Shown piece after piece: positions 52,680 through 61,289 of a DNA stretch of 64,000 bases. The position numbers and the translations under genes are program-made. Each line of letters opens with the position of its first letter. Within the stretch, counting starts at the first letter, position 1. The notes beneath the pieces are model-generated. The model did not search any database. It was not told where the DNA came from and saw nothing but the letters and a program-made list of their open reading frames with translations. This DNA is from Terriglobia bacterium (GTDB lineage Bacteria; Acidobacteriota; UBA6911), in assembly GCA_020072565.1 (NCBI GenBank), contig JAIQGI010000048.1, positions 1 to 64,000 of the forward strand. The letters are read 5' to 3'.

Positions 52680-53236
52680 TCACCCTTCAGCTCGATCTTC
52701 TCCAGCACGGTATAAAGAGCCCCCTGCGGCCTCAGCGTGCTTTGATAGACGTTGAATTCTCTCGCAACGAATGCATGTTCCAGCGCACTGCCGATTTTAA
52801 TATAGTCCAGAAGGGGCTGCAAATTCGTTTTGCCCCGGACTCTGCCCAGGGTCAGATGGGGCTGGAAAGGGCGCTCTTCGGGAGCAAAGCCGGCGCCCAG
52901 ACAGGCCGATTCCACCCTCTGCTGAAGCGCTTCCAGCATCGGCAGGTCCCCTTCGAGGCCGCACCAGATCACCCGGGGATTGCGCAGGTTGGGAAATCCG
53001 CCCACACCGTGCAACCGAAGCGCCATGGGGCGCTGCAATGCGGCAGCCTCATGCAGCAGCCTTACCAGGGGGGGCAGGGCCGCCGGGTCGATCTCTCCCA
53101 GAAACTTCAGGGTCAGATGGATGGACGAGACTGCAGTCCACCTGACGTCTGCCCGGAATGAACGCAACCTTGTCTGCAGCTCTTCGAGCTGCGCTCGCGC
53201 TTCAGATGAAAGCGGAATGGCAATGAACGTCCTCAT
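52676..53236 (-). CDS. thpR: RNA 2',3'-cyclic phosphodiesterase ThpR
   Basis: 186 residues, starting MRTFIAIPLSSEARAQLEELQ. The two catalytic HxTx motifs are HLTLKFLG (about 43) and HLTLGRVR (about 130), making it a 2H phosphoesterase of the LigT/ThpR family that opens 2',3'-cyclic phosphates on RNA. The true ATG at 53236 overlaps the cinA stop in ATGA; the longer open frame upstream lies inside cinA. Confidence 0.92.
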   Translation of the reverse strand: MRTFIAIPLSSEARAQLEELQTRLRSFRADVRWTAVSSIHLTLKFLGEIDPAALPPLVRLLHEAAALQRPMALRLHGVGGFPNLRNPRVIWCGLEGDLPMLEALQQRVESACLGAGFAPEERPFQPHLTLGRVRGKTNLQPLLDYIKIGSALEHAFVAREFNVYQSTLRPQGALYTVLEKIELKGE

Positions 53237-54480
53237 GCTGTCGTCTCCGCCGGCATCAGGAACCTGCGCAGGTGCCCGAGCGCAAAGGTGGTCGCGAGCT
53301 CGCGTACCGTGTCCCGGTCTCCCGGAAAGATCCGCCTGATATGAATGCAACGTGCTGCATCGGCCAGCCCGAAATAGACAAGGCCCACGGGCTTGTGCTC
53401 CGAACCTCCATCGGGGCCCGCAATACCGGTGACCGAAAGTCCTATGCTGCTATGCGCTGCCACGCGCGCCCCGCGGGCCAGCGCCTCTGCCACTTCGGCG
53501 CTTACCGCGCCGTGGCGTTGCAGCAGCTCGCGCGGGACCCGGCATAGTTCCTCTTTCAGCTCGTTACTGTAGCAGATGATGCCACCTCGAAAATAGTCCG
53601 AGCTCCCGGGAACCCTGGTAATCGTTGAACCGATCAGGCCCGCAGTGCAGGATTCCGCAACGGCAAGAGTGCGACCGGAATGACGCAGCATTTGCCCTAC
53701 CACCGCTTCCAACGTCTCTTCCGCCGCCGTGAACACGATGTCACCCAGTTCGGACCGGATCCTGTGCGCGAGTTCCTCAAGATCGGAAGCATCCACACCA
53801 TGAGCGCGCCATTTTTGCAGCCGGACGGAAATGCACCCTTTGGCCGCCAGGATGGTCGTCTGAATCTGAGGATAGCTCTTGTATATCGGGGCGATCCGGC
53901 TGTCTACCTCGGACTCGGGCAAACCCTGAAGGCCGAATGTTCTCTTCTCCAGGCGCCTTGCGCTCCCTATCTTCAACGCTCGCGGAAGAACCTGAGATTC
54001 AAACATGGCTTGCAGCTCACGCGGCGGCCCCGGCAGGAGGACAATCGAAGCGCCTTTCTCCTCAATCCACATGCCGGGGGCGGTGCCCACCGGATTATCC
54101 AGTATTTCCGCACCTTCGATGACTTCCGCCTGCCTCTCGTTGATTTTGGCCATGCGGTAGCCGCGCAGGGCGAACCTGCGCCGCAGGCCATCGAGAATGA
54201 CCTCGTTGGGCGCCAGAGGACGGCCGAGCGCTTTTGCCGTGGCCGCGCGGGTGAGATCATCCTCCGTCGGCCCGAGGCCCCCGCAGAGCACAATCAGCCG
54301 TGAGCGCTGCAGTGCAACCCGCAGCAGCTTCTCGATATCCTCCGTGTTATCGCCCACGACCGTCTTCAGCCGCACTTCGAGGCCGGCTTCGTTCAGCTTT
54401 TCTGTCAGATAAAGAGAGTTGGTGTCCAGGCGGTCGGGGCTGAGAAGTTCGGATCCGATCGCGATGATTTCCGCTTTCAT
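53233..54480 (-). CDS. cinA: CinA family protein (nicotinamide-nucleotide amidase / ADP-ribose pyrophosphatase)
   Basis: 415 residues from MKAEIIAIGSELL. The N-terminal MoCF/COG1058 domain has GGLGPTEDDLT and LPGPPREL; the C-terminal amidase domain (about 255-410) has VAESCTAGLIGSTIT and SVTGIAGPDGGSEHKPVG. The enzyme deamidates nicotinamide mononucleotide in NAD recycling. An in-frame ATG at 54507 overlaps the pgpA stop and could be an alternative start. Confidence 0.93.
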   Translation of the reverse strand: MKAEIIAIGSELLSPDRLDTNSLYLTEKLNEAGLEVRLKTVVGDNTEDIEKLLRVALQRSRLIVLCGGLGPTEDDLTRAATAKALGRPLAPNEVILDGLRRRFALRGYRMAKINERQAEVIEGAEILDNPVGTAPGMWIEEKGASIVLLPGPPRELQAMFESQVLPRALKIGSARRLEKRTFGLQGLPESEVDSRIAPIYKSYPQIQTTILAAKGCISVRLQKWRAHGVDASDLEELAHRIRSELGDIVFTAAEETLEAVVGQMLRHSGRTLAVAESCTAGLIGSTITRVPGSSDYFRGGIICYSNELKEELCRVPRELLQRHGAVSAEVAEALARGARVAAHSSIGLSVTGIAGPDGGSEHKPVGLVYFGLADAARCIHIRRIFPGDRDTVRELATTFALGHLRRFLMPAETTA

Positions 54481-54503
54481 GGCATGCCCCGAGAAGCCGT
54501 CGT

Positions 54504-54971
54504 TCATCCGTGCAGGAGCCGGTTGGCAAGGTGGAGTACGATATTGGCATACACACCGGCCAGCAGGTCGTCGGCCATGATGCCCACGCCGTTCTTCAGC
54601 GGCTCGAGCCTGCGGATGGGGTATGGTTTCCAGATATCAAACAGGCGAAAGAGAAATGTCCCGGCGACGAGATTAAAAAAACTGATCGGCAGAAACAACA
54701 GAGCTGTGAGCTGACCCGCGACCTCGTCGATTACCACCACATGTGGGTCCTCCTGACCCAAGCTGCGGCTGGTGCGGGCGGAGGTGATTATGCCGGCGGC
54801 TGTAATCAAGCAGATTACGCTCAGGTGCAGCTCCGGCAGAATCCGGAAATAGATCCGATAGATCAGGTAGTAGGCTAGAGTGGTAGCCAGAGAGGCATAG
54901 GTTCCGGGAGCGCCGGGGATCATTCCGATGTAACAGCCGGTGGCCAGGAAGAGAGAGATGCGTTCCCTCAT
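54504..54971 (-). CDS. pgpA: Phosphatidylglycerophosphatase A
   Basis: 155 residues, multi-span membrane protein. [16 protein letters not shown] near the start, [20 protein letters not shown] in the middle and [16 protein letters not shown] with IMADDLLAG at the end are the PgpA signature blocks with Mg2+-binding acidic residues. It makes phosphatidylglycerol from its phosphate. It overlaps yacG by four bases and lies in a lipid operon with plsY. Confidence 0.95.
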   Translation of the reverse strand: MRERISLFLATGCYIGMIPGAPGTYASLATTLAYYLIYRIYFRILPELHLSVICLITAAGIITSARTSRSLGQEDPHVVVIDEVAGQLTALLFLPISFFNLVAGTFLFRLFDIWKPYPIRRLEPLKNGVGIMADDLLAGVYANIVLHLANRLLHG

Positions 54972-55159
54972 GAATCTCCAGATTCTTTAGGTGGATCCGC
55001 CGGCTTGTCTTCCTCTTGATCTTTCACTGTCGGGATGCTGTAAGAACCCGACAGCCAGTTTCCCAGATCCAAGAGCTTGCAGCGCTCGCTGCAGAATGGC
55101 CGGAAAGGATTGTCTTCGAGCCGGGTTTCCTTCCCGCACTTGGGACACTTTATCTTCAT
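54968..55159 (-). CDS. yacG: DNA gyrase inhibitor YacG / zinc-binding protein
   Basis: 63 residues. The zinc site is KCPKCGKE ... [16 protein letters not shown], followed by YSIP, exactly the YacG pattern; the acidic Pro-rich tail is variable. YacG binds GyrB and blocks DNA binding in E. coli. First gene of the operon that continues to pgpA through an ATGA overlap. Confidence 0.93.
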   Translation of the reverse strand: MKIKCPKCGKETRLEDNPFRPFCSERCKLLDLGNWLSGSYSIPTVKDQEEDKPADPPKESGDS

Positions 55160-55169
55160 AAGACACTGA

Positions 55170-55498
55170 TTAACCCGAATTATTCGTGAAGCAGAACCGA
55201 ACGCCGGTGAAAGGCAACAAAACTGGACGCGGAAAAGCGCTGGCAGGAGCTCTTGCCGTCCTGCTTGCCCGGAACGGGCTGTCGAGCGCTCCAGAGTGTT
55301 CGCCCGGGACCAACTCCTCTGGGCGTACGAGCGTTCGACAGCCCGTTCCGGGCAAGCACGACCAGCGCGAAGCGCTGGCGCCTGCGGCGCGGCAAAAACT
55401 CCTGCACGCCGACCAAGACCGAACCGTCAGCGTCTGTCAGCGTTTTTTCGCGTCCAAAAGTTTCTCTTGATCGCATATTCATGAATAATCCGGGTTAA
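55170..55498 (+). repeat. Inverted-end dispersed repeat, copy G (long form)
   Basis: 329 bp with the cleanest ends: TTAACCCGAATTATTCGTGA on the left and TTCATGAATAATCCGGGTTA on the right, complementary at 18 or 19 of 20 positions. It contains the modules of copy D plus the inner inverted repeat (24-base arms at 55262-55285 and 55335-55358) seen in copy E. It begins ten bases upstream of the yacG ATG, so the yacG promoter must be within or beyond the repeat. Confidence 0.92.
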
Positions 55499-55506
55499 GT
55501 TATACA

Positions 55507-55880
55507 GAACGACATAAATTCTGCCGTATGCCGGGCAGCTGTATGTTGTCTGAATTCCGTGAGGCACGCATAAGAACCGGGAAGCGACTCTTCGTGCACG
55601 CCAGTGTGATTTTGTGGTCATTCAGGCCCGAAGAACGACATAAATTCTGCCGCATGCCGGGCAGTCGTATGTTGTCTGAATTCCGTGAGGCACGCATAAG
55701 AACCGGGAGGCGACTCTTCGTGCCCGCCAGTGTGATTTTATGGTCATTCGGGCCCGAAGAACGACATAAATTCTGCCGCATGCCGGGCAGTCGTATGTTG
55801 TCTGAATTCCGTGAGGCACGCATAAGAACGGGGAAGCGACTCTTCGTGCCCGCCAGTGTGATTTTGTGGCCATTCAGGCC
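55507..55880. repeat. 126-bp direct tandem repeat, three units
   Basis: GAACGACATAAATTCTGCCG starts at 55507, 55633 and 55759, giving exact 126-base spacing. Each unit contains CCGGGCAGTCGTATGTTGTC, GAATTCCGTGAGGCACGC, AAGCGACTCTTCGTGC and ends in CATTCGGGCCCGAA. Units 2 and 3 are nearly identical; unit 1 differs slightly more. Because 126 is a multiple of three, artificial open frames with 42-residue repeats appear on both strands. Confidence 0.9.
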
Positions 55881-56060
55881 CGAAGGGCCGGCAATGAATA
55901 GGCCCGGCCGTAAGGCCGGGATAAAGATAGCAGAGAGACGGAGCGCCGAAGGCGCGGCACCTGAAAACTCAATAGTGCCGCGCCCTCGGCGCTCGATTTT
56001 CATCCGGAATGGAATCCCGGCCTTACGGCCGGGCCTACGAACTGTCGGCCCTTCGGGCCT
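55876..56060. repeat. 185-bp three-tier nested palindrome
   Basis: Outer arms AGGCCCGAAGGGCCG (55876-55890 and 56046-56060) are perfect complements. Middle arms at 55900-55922 and 56014-56036 match over all 23 bases (AGGCCCGGCCGTAAGGCC core). Inner arms 55941-55960 and 55975-55994 match at 19 of 20. Every arm also contains its own small hairpin (GGCC-x-AAGGGCC type). The whole could extrude as a cruciform. The remaining gap to 56211 shows no gene. Confidence 0.88.
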
Positions 56061-56211
56061 CAAAACCATTGTTTCAAGACACACCCATAACTTGTCGCAC
56101 GCCCGAAATGATCTTTCGCTCGAGGCATTATTTATAACGCTCTGTATAAAATGAATGGGGGCGTGAATGCTCACGTCCTGCTCCTCGTTCCGGGCCCGGG
56201 TTCGCATTTGA

Positions 56212-57555
56212 TTATCGCACCAGGGTGCCGAGAAGATCATGCTCCAGTGCCTGCGTGATCCGAATGACCCGGAATTCTCCGGCATTCACCTCTCCGACTT
56301 CCGAGTCGTTGATGAGGCAGACGCCGTCGATCTCGGGGGCCTGGGATTCGAGGCGACCCTGGAGCAGGAGTTCGCTTTCCTGCGACGGCCCTTCCACCAG
56401 CACCGGCAGCTCCCTCCCGACCAGATGCCGATTTTTCGTCGCCGCGATCGCGGCCTGTTGCTCCATCAACTCCCGCCGGCGTCGTTCGGCAGTACGCGCG
56501 GGCACCTTTCGGGTCAGTTCGTACGAGAGCGTATCCTCCTCATCTGAATAGCTGAAAACGCCCAGCCGGTCGAACTCCATGTCGCGGCAAAATTCCTTCA
56601 GCTCCTGAAAGTCTTCTTCGGTTTCGCCGGGATGCCCCACGATCATGGTGGTCCGGAACGTCACTCCCGGAATGCCGGTGCGAATTCGTTCGATCATCCG
56701 CTCAAGGCTTTTGCGGTTGCCTCCACGCCTCATCGATTTGAGAACGCGGGCGCCGGCGTGCTGCAGCGGCATGTCGATGTATTTGCAGATCTGCCCATAG
56801 GAGTTGATCACCTCCACGAGCCGATCGCTCACCAGATCCGGATAGACATAGAGAAATCGAAGCCAATGGATGCCTTCAACCCCGGCGAGCGCCTCCAACA
56901 GGCGGGCCAGCCCGTCGCCGATTCCCAGGTCAAGCCCGAAGCTGGTTGTGTCCTGCGAGACCAGAGTGATCTCTTTGACCCCCTGCGCCGCAAGGCCGCG
57001 CGCTTCCTCCACCAGCGATTCGATTTTCCGGCTGCGGAAGGGCCCGCGCAGCTTAGGAATTATGCAGAAAGAGCAGGTGTGGTCACACCCTTCGGCGATC
57101 TTGATGTAGGCGGTATAGGCCGGCGTGGCCAGGACTCGCGGTGTTGTGTGATCGTAGAGATAATAGTCGGCGTTGCTGCGCCCGAACGAAGTCGGCGGCA
57201 ATACGGGATCCCCCGCGACGGCCTGCGTGATCTGCTGCAGCTGGTTCGTCCCAAGGATGGCGTCGACCTCGCCGAGATCGGACTGAATTTCCTTCGGATA
57301 GCGTTCAGCCATGCAACCGGTGACAATCAGTCGCCTGCATGCACCCGTCTTCTTCAGCTCTGCCGCTTCGAGTATGGTGTCGATGGATTCTTTTTTTGAG
57401 CTTTCGATGAAACTGCACGTGTTGATGACGACGATCTCGGCTTCGGCCGTATCAGTTGTGATGGTATGCCCCGCTTTCTGCAGCAAGCCGAGCATGACCT
57501 CGCTGTCGACCAGGTTTTTGGGGCACCCCAGACTGATGAATCCGATCTTTGCCAC
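56212..57555 (-). CDS. rimO: Ribosomal protein S12 methylthiotransferase RimO
   Basis: 447 residues. The N-terminal UPF0004 domain starts KIGFISLGCPKNLVDSE with cysteines also in INTCSF and VTGCMAERY. The radical SAM motif is CDHTCSFC, with IPKLRGPFRSR, and a TRAM domain closes the protein. GCPKN and PKLRGPFRSR distinguish RimO from MiaB. It methylthiolates an Asp of ribosomal protein S12. The start ATG is the family start; an upstream extension is not needed. Confidence 0.93.
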   Translation of the reverse strand: MAKIGFISLGCPKNLVDSEVMLGLLQKAGHTITTDTAEAEIVVINTCSFIESSKKESIDTILEAAELKKTGACRRLIVTGCMAERYPKEIQSDLGEVDAILGTNQLQQITQAVAGDPVLPPTSFGRSNADYYLYDHTTPRVLATPAYTAYIKIAEGCDHTCSFCIIPKLRGPFRSRKIESLVEEARGLAAQGVKEITLVSQDTTSFGLDLGIGDGLARLLEALAGVEGIHWLRFLYVYPDLVSDRLVEVINSYGQICKYIDMPLQHAGARVLKSMRRGGNRKSLERMIERIRTGIPGVTFRTTMIVGHPGETEEDFQELKEFCRDMEFDRLGVFSYSDEEDTLSYELTRKVPARTAERRRRELMEQQAAIAATKNRHLVGRELPVLVEGPSQESELLLQGRLESQAPEIDGVCLINDSEVGEVNAGEFRVIRITQALEHDLLGTLVR

Positions 57556-57716
57556 TCAACCGCTCCCGAGCCCGGGCGCCTCAATGCCACGGGACAATGA
57601 ATACTAGGCCTTCCGCCCGACTCGTTCAAGTGGCACCCCCGGGGACAAGCAGGATACCAAGACCGCCACGGCTCCCGAAGAGGCAGTTCAGGAGTCTCCC
57701 TGGCGTCCAGCCCGGA

Positions 57717-57868
57717 GTATTTATGGATGTGGGATCAAGATGCAGTTTTGGACGCGGAAAGACGCTGACCTTCGCCGACCGTTCGATCTCGGTCGGCGTG
57801 CAGGAACTTTTACCCGCGTCCAATTCTTTTGCTTTTCACGGGCGTGCGGCTCTGCTCCATGAATAATT
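57717..57868 (-). repeat. Inverted-end dispersed repeat, copy H
   Basis: Reverse orientation, about 150 bp. GATGCAGTTTTGGACGCGG, AAAGACGCTGACC, CGGTCGGCGTGCAGGAAC, GCTTTTCACGGGCGTGCGG and the end CATGAATAATTC are shared with copies E and F. The end near 57717 has decayed. Together with the short rimO leader it fills the 312-base gap between rimO and the transglutaminase gene, and it touches the latter's stop at 57868. Confidence 0.82.
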
Positions 57869-60054
57869 CACGCCCGGCGGTTTTCTTTTTGCGGGGTGCG
57901 CAGCAACCGGAGCAACTCGCGCGCATTGGCGGCGTCGGCTTCCTGGGTCACCTTTCCGAAACGGACCCGATTGTAAAGAGCCGTGAGCGAAGCCAGAGCT
58001 GCGCCGAACGGCTCACCCGCGAGGTTCCGGGAAAACTCCAGAGGTGTCTGGCTGTTCCTTCGCTGCCAGCCATGGCTTTGCAGCACGTCGATGGCCTCCC
58101 CATAAAAGCTGATGACTTCCGCGCGCTGGTCCCTCCTGATGCGTGTGCGCCCCACCACGCGCCGAAGCCGGCGCATGAGCAGGCGTGGGCGCCTCGACAG
58201 GAACGCAACCGTCAGGAGAAGCGCCACCGTAAAGATTGCGAGGATTACCGGCAGGATGACGGCCCGTTGGGGCGAGTGCAGGCTGCTTAGCTGCGCGACG
58301 AAGCTCCGGCCGGCTGCGCCGGCATACTCCCGGGCCGACAGTTGGAAGGCTTGAAGCATACCACCCCCTGCCCGGATGAGGCGGGATTGCTTCCGCAGGT
58401 CATAGCTGACCACGTGCTCCGACCACCAGAGGTCGCAGGAATCCCCAAACCTCGTGATCGTCTTCCAGAATGCCGGCGTCTGAGGCTCCGATCCGGCCGG
58501 CGTGGGATCGAACTCAATCCAGCCGTAGGGGGGAAACCAGGCTTCGACCCAGCTGTGGGCGTTGTACTGGCGCACCGTCCAATGATCGGACAAGCTGTTA
58601 TATTCTCCAGCTCGAAAGCCGTTGACCAAGCGCGACGGAATGCCGAGCTGCCGGAGCATGACGGCCATCGCCGTGGCGAAGTACTCGCAGTGTCCTCGAC
58701 GCACATCAAAAAGAAACATTGCCAGCGGATCGGCGCTGTTCGGCGTGCCCTTGAGCTCGAGGCTGTATCCATACGCGGTGCGGAGGTAGCTCTCGAGCGC
58801 CCGAGCCTTGGCAAAGCCTGTTACCGCCTCGGCGGTCACGCGCTGTGCCAGTTCCGCTACGCGCGGGTCTTCCTGCGGCAGCTGGAGGCAGCATGCCTCG
58901 ACCTCTCGCGGCGGCCTGCCGGAATGAGGCGCGATCAGCGCCGGATCGGGCCGGGTGATATCGGACACGACTGAATAGCGGATCGCGCTCTTTCTCTGCG
59001 TGAGCGAGTAGATGTTGTCGGAACCGTCGCGCTCGAGCCACCCCAGATCGGGCGAGACCGCCAGCACTTTGTGACTTCCGAAGACAATGTCCGTCGAGAT
59101 CGGCTCCAGCAGGAACGTCTGCACCAGGACATTCGTTCCTTGCGTGGTTTGCTCCAGCTTGTAATAACCTGCCTGCGTTGGGATCCGATTGCGGTCGGAG
59201 CGGCTTCGGCTCCAGGACCTGCCGTCGAAATGGTCCAAAGCGATGCCGCGCCATTTCAAGTCAGGCGGCTGCTGCGCTAGGGGAGCATCGACTTGAACTT
59301 TCATCACCAGCTCGTTTGATTCCTGGATGCGGCCTATGTCTCCGAGTTCGACCGTTTCGGAGAAACCGCTGATGATCGCCGGCCGGCCGGCGGGGTAGTG
59401 ATGGACCCCGAGGGATACCCGCGGAAGAAGAAAGAAGAGCGGAACCGCGAGGATAGCGATCGACACGGAAAACAGCAGCGTGAGAGCTCCCATGGCCTTC
59501 GAGGGAAAACCGGCGAAGAGCTCGAACCCGGTCCCTCTCAGGCTCCTGGGAATGACGACCGGCTGAATCACTCCGCCTTCCCGGGCACGCGCGCTGCTGC
59601 GCTTCATTTCGAACAGCGTGAGCGAGCTGAGAGCGGCACAGAGAAACAGAAACAGGCAAAGCAGGAATACAGCATGGCTGGTCAGCACCGCGGCTGTGAG
59701 GAGCACACCGAAGCTGAGAAGATAGAGATAGACGTTGTCTCGATCCTCCTGGCGGGTGAGGAGCTTGACGGCGGCAGCAAAGAGCATCAGGTGCAGCGTG
59801 CTCAACAAGAGTGAGTGCGAAAGCAGAATGAGGTCCAGGTACCAGGCCGGCAGACCCGCAAGCAGGACTCCCCGCCACGCCCAGGCCGGAAGGGCACGCC
59901 GGAGCCGGGCGGTATCGATGAACCAGCCGGCCAGGAGCACGGAGCCAAGCAGCGCGAGAACGATGGGATTGAGCGCCCCGGTCGCAGCGGCGGCCAGGAA
60001 TCCCGATGCGACCAGGAGGTAGATGGACAGTTTGTAACAGCCAGCGAAGCTCAT
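57868..60054 (-). CDS. Membrane transglutaminase-like protein (TgpA type)
   Basis: 728 residues. About six N-terminal membrane segments (DUF3488-like, residues 1-220), then an extracytoplasmic transglutaminase-like domain with catalytic Cys in RRGHCEYFATAMA, His in YNAHSWVEAW and Asp in WIEFDPTP, one more membrane segment near 615-635 and a cytoplasmic DUF4129-like tail. Such proteins occur with MoxR and DUF58 genes, as here, and probably cleave or cross-link envelope proteins. The stop abuts repeat H. Confidence 0.9.
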   Translation of the reverse strand: MSFAGCYKLSIYLLVASGFLAAAATGALNPIVLALLGSVLLAGWFIDTARLRRALPAWAWRGVLLAGLPAWYLDLILLSHSLLLSTLHLMLFAAAVKLLTRQEDRDNVYLYLLSFGVLLTAAVLTSHAVFLLCLFLFLCAALSSLTLFEMKRSSARAREGGVIQPVVIPRSLRGTGFELFAGFPSKAMGALTLLFSVSIAILAVPLFFLLPRVSLGVHHYPAGRPAIISGFSETVELGDIGRIQESNELVMKVQVDAPLAQQPPDLKWRGIALDHFDGRSWSRSRSDRNRIPTQAGYYKLEQTTQGTNVLVQTFLLEPISTDIVFGSHKVLAVSPDLGWLERDGSDNIYSLTQRKSAIRYSVVSDITRPDPALIAPHSGRPPREVEACCLQLPQEDPRVAELAQRVTAEAVTGFAKARALESYLRTAYGYSLELKGTPNSADPLAMFLFDVRRGHCEYFATAMAVMLRQLGIPSRLVNGFRAGEYNSLSDHWTVRQYNAHSWVEAWFPPYGWIEFDPTPAGSEPQTPAFWKTITRFGDSCDLWWSEHVVSYDLRKQSRLIRAGGGMLQAFQLSAREYAGAAGRSFVAQLSSLHSPQRAVILPVILAIFTVALLLTVAFLSRRPRLLMRRLRRVVGRTRIRRDQRAEVISFYGEAIDVLQSHGWQRRNSQTPLEFSRNLAGEPFGAALASLTALYNRVRFGKVTQEADAANARELLRLLRTPQKENRRA

Positions 60055-61268
60055 AGCTCGTCGAAATAGATCACATAGGAGGAGCGCCAGATTGACGCCG
60101 GGAAGGTTCCCCTCGGCCTCGAGGTCAGAAAGATCTTGAATACCTTGTCGGACATTATCCGCGCCAACTGATCTTTCTCCAGACCTGTAGAAAATTGCTT
60201 GTTCAAATCGGCTTCAGTCTCCGTCAAAGCCCGGCCGCCGGAATCTGCGCCGGCGGCAGGTTCGCATTTGACCACCGCGAGCGAGCGCAAGATGCGGTAC
60301 AGGTGTTCGATGCCAGTGCCGCGCGCAACATATTCGCCGGGAGTGAGGTATTCGAACTCCGCGCCTTCGCGGACAAAATGCGCTGCCAGGCTGGCAGCAA
60401 GGGAGATCGCCCCCTCGAACTGATCTGAAGATTCAGCCTGCGGAGAGTGAATCGCCGTGTCCAGGATGAGGCAGAACTCGCTCTCTTCATCGCGCGCATA
60501 CTCGCGCGCCATCAGCTTGCCTGTTTTGGCTGTCGCCTTCCAGTGGATCAGGCGCGCGCTTTCCCCTTCGCGATAGGTGCGGATCGCATAAAGACTCTCG
60601 CCCTGTCCGGGACGCTTCCCTTCCAGCCTTCCAGGCAAGAAGGGGAGCAGGTGGAAATCGGAGGAGATTTCGCGGATCGAAGGATAAACCAGGACCTCGC
60701 CACTCACAGAAACGCGCTCGCCACGGCAGAAAAATCCGAAAGGGAACCGGGTGGAGAGGCGTAGGCCGTCAAGGAGGTATTTGCCTCGGCGCGCAAAAGT
60801 TTGTGAGATCAGCTCTGCACGCGCCTCTCCGGGCGGAATCGCCGAAAAATAAGCCGGGTGGTGCAATACCGGGGTTTCTCCGCCGGCACGGGAAGGGGAA
60901 TCGGAGTTCCAGAACTTGAGCATGCGGAAGAGCCCGGGGCGACGGCGGGTGCGGATGAGGGAGAGGTCCTCGACCAGGATCGAGAACGACGGGAACCACC
61001 GCTTCCGGTTCTTCAGTGAGATCTTGATGGAAACGGTTTCTCTTTCGAAAACATTCTGCGGCACCTGCAGGGAAACAAAAAGCGAACGCAACGAGAGGCG
61101 CGCGAAGATGCCGGAGGCGACCGCAGCCGAGAGAAGTGTCGCCAGGATCAGGTACAGGAGGTTGTTACCCGTGTTGACGGCGGCCAGCGCAATCAGGAAA
61201 ACCGAAAGGATGTAAACGCTGCCTGCGCGCGTGATGCTGAAAGAAAAGGGGGAACGCCAGCGGCTCAA
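60051..61268 (-). CDS. DUF58 domain protein
   Basis: 405 residues. Two hydrophobic segments near the N-terminus (SVYILSVFLIALAAVN and LLYLILATLLSAAVASGIFA), then the DUF58 block GESARLIHWKATAKTGKLMAREYARDEESEFCLILDTA, a partial von Willebrand-like fold. Members work with MoxR ATPases in envelope or complex maturation. It overlaps the transglutaminase gene by four bases and follows moxR. Confidence 0.9.
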   Translation of the reverse strand: MSRWRSPFSFSITRAGSVYILSVFLIALAAVNTGNNLLYLILATLLSAAVASGIFARLSLRSLFVSLQVPQNVFERETVSIKISLKNRKRWFPSFSILVEDLSLIRTRRRPGLFRMLKFWNSDSPSRAGGETPVLHHPAYFSAIPPGEARAELISQTFARRGKYLLDGLRLSTRFPFGFFCRGERVSVSGEVLVYPSIREISSDFHLLPFLPGRLEGKRPGQGESLYAIRTYREGESARLIHWKATAKTGKLMAREYARDEESEFCLILDTAIHSPQAESSDQFEGAISLAASLAAHFVREGAEFEYLTPGEYVARGTGIEHLYRILRSLAVVKCEPAAGADSGGRALTETEADLNKQFSTGLEKDQLARIMSDKVFKIFLTSRPRGTFPASIWRSSYVIYFDEL

Positions 61269-61289
61269 ATCTACCTCCGGACGTCCGCA

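Noticed and set aside
55507-55880. Possible CRISPR array
   Set aside because: The repeated unit is 126 bp with no unique spacers between units and no cas genes nearby.
55500-56285. Apparent repeat proteins on both strands over the 126-bp array
   Set aside because: Open frames exist on both strands only because 126 is divisible by three; no start signal or family similarity is visible.
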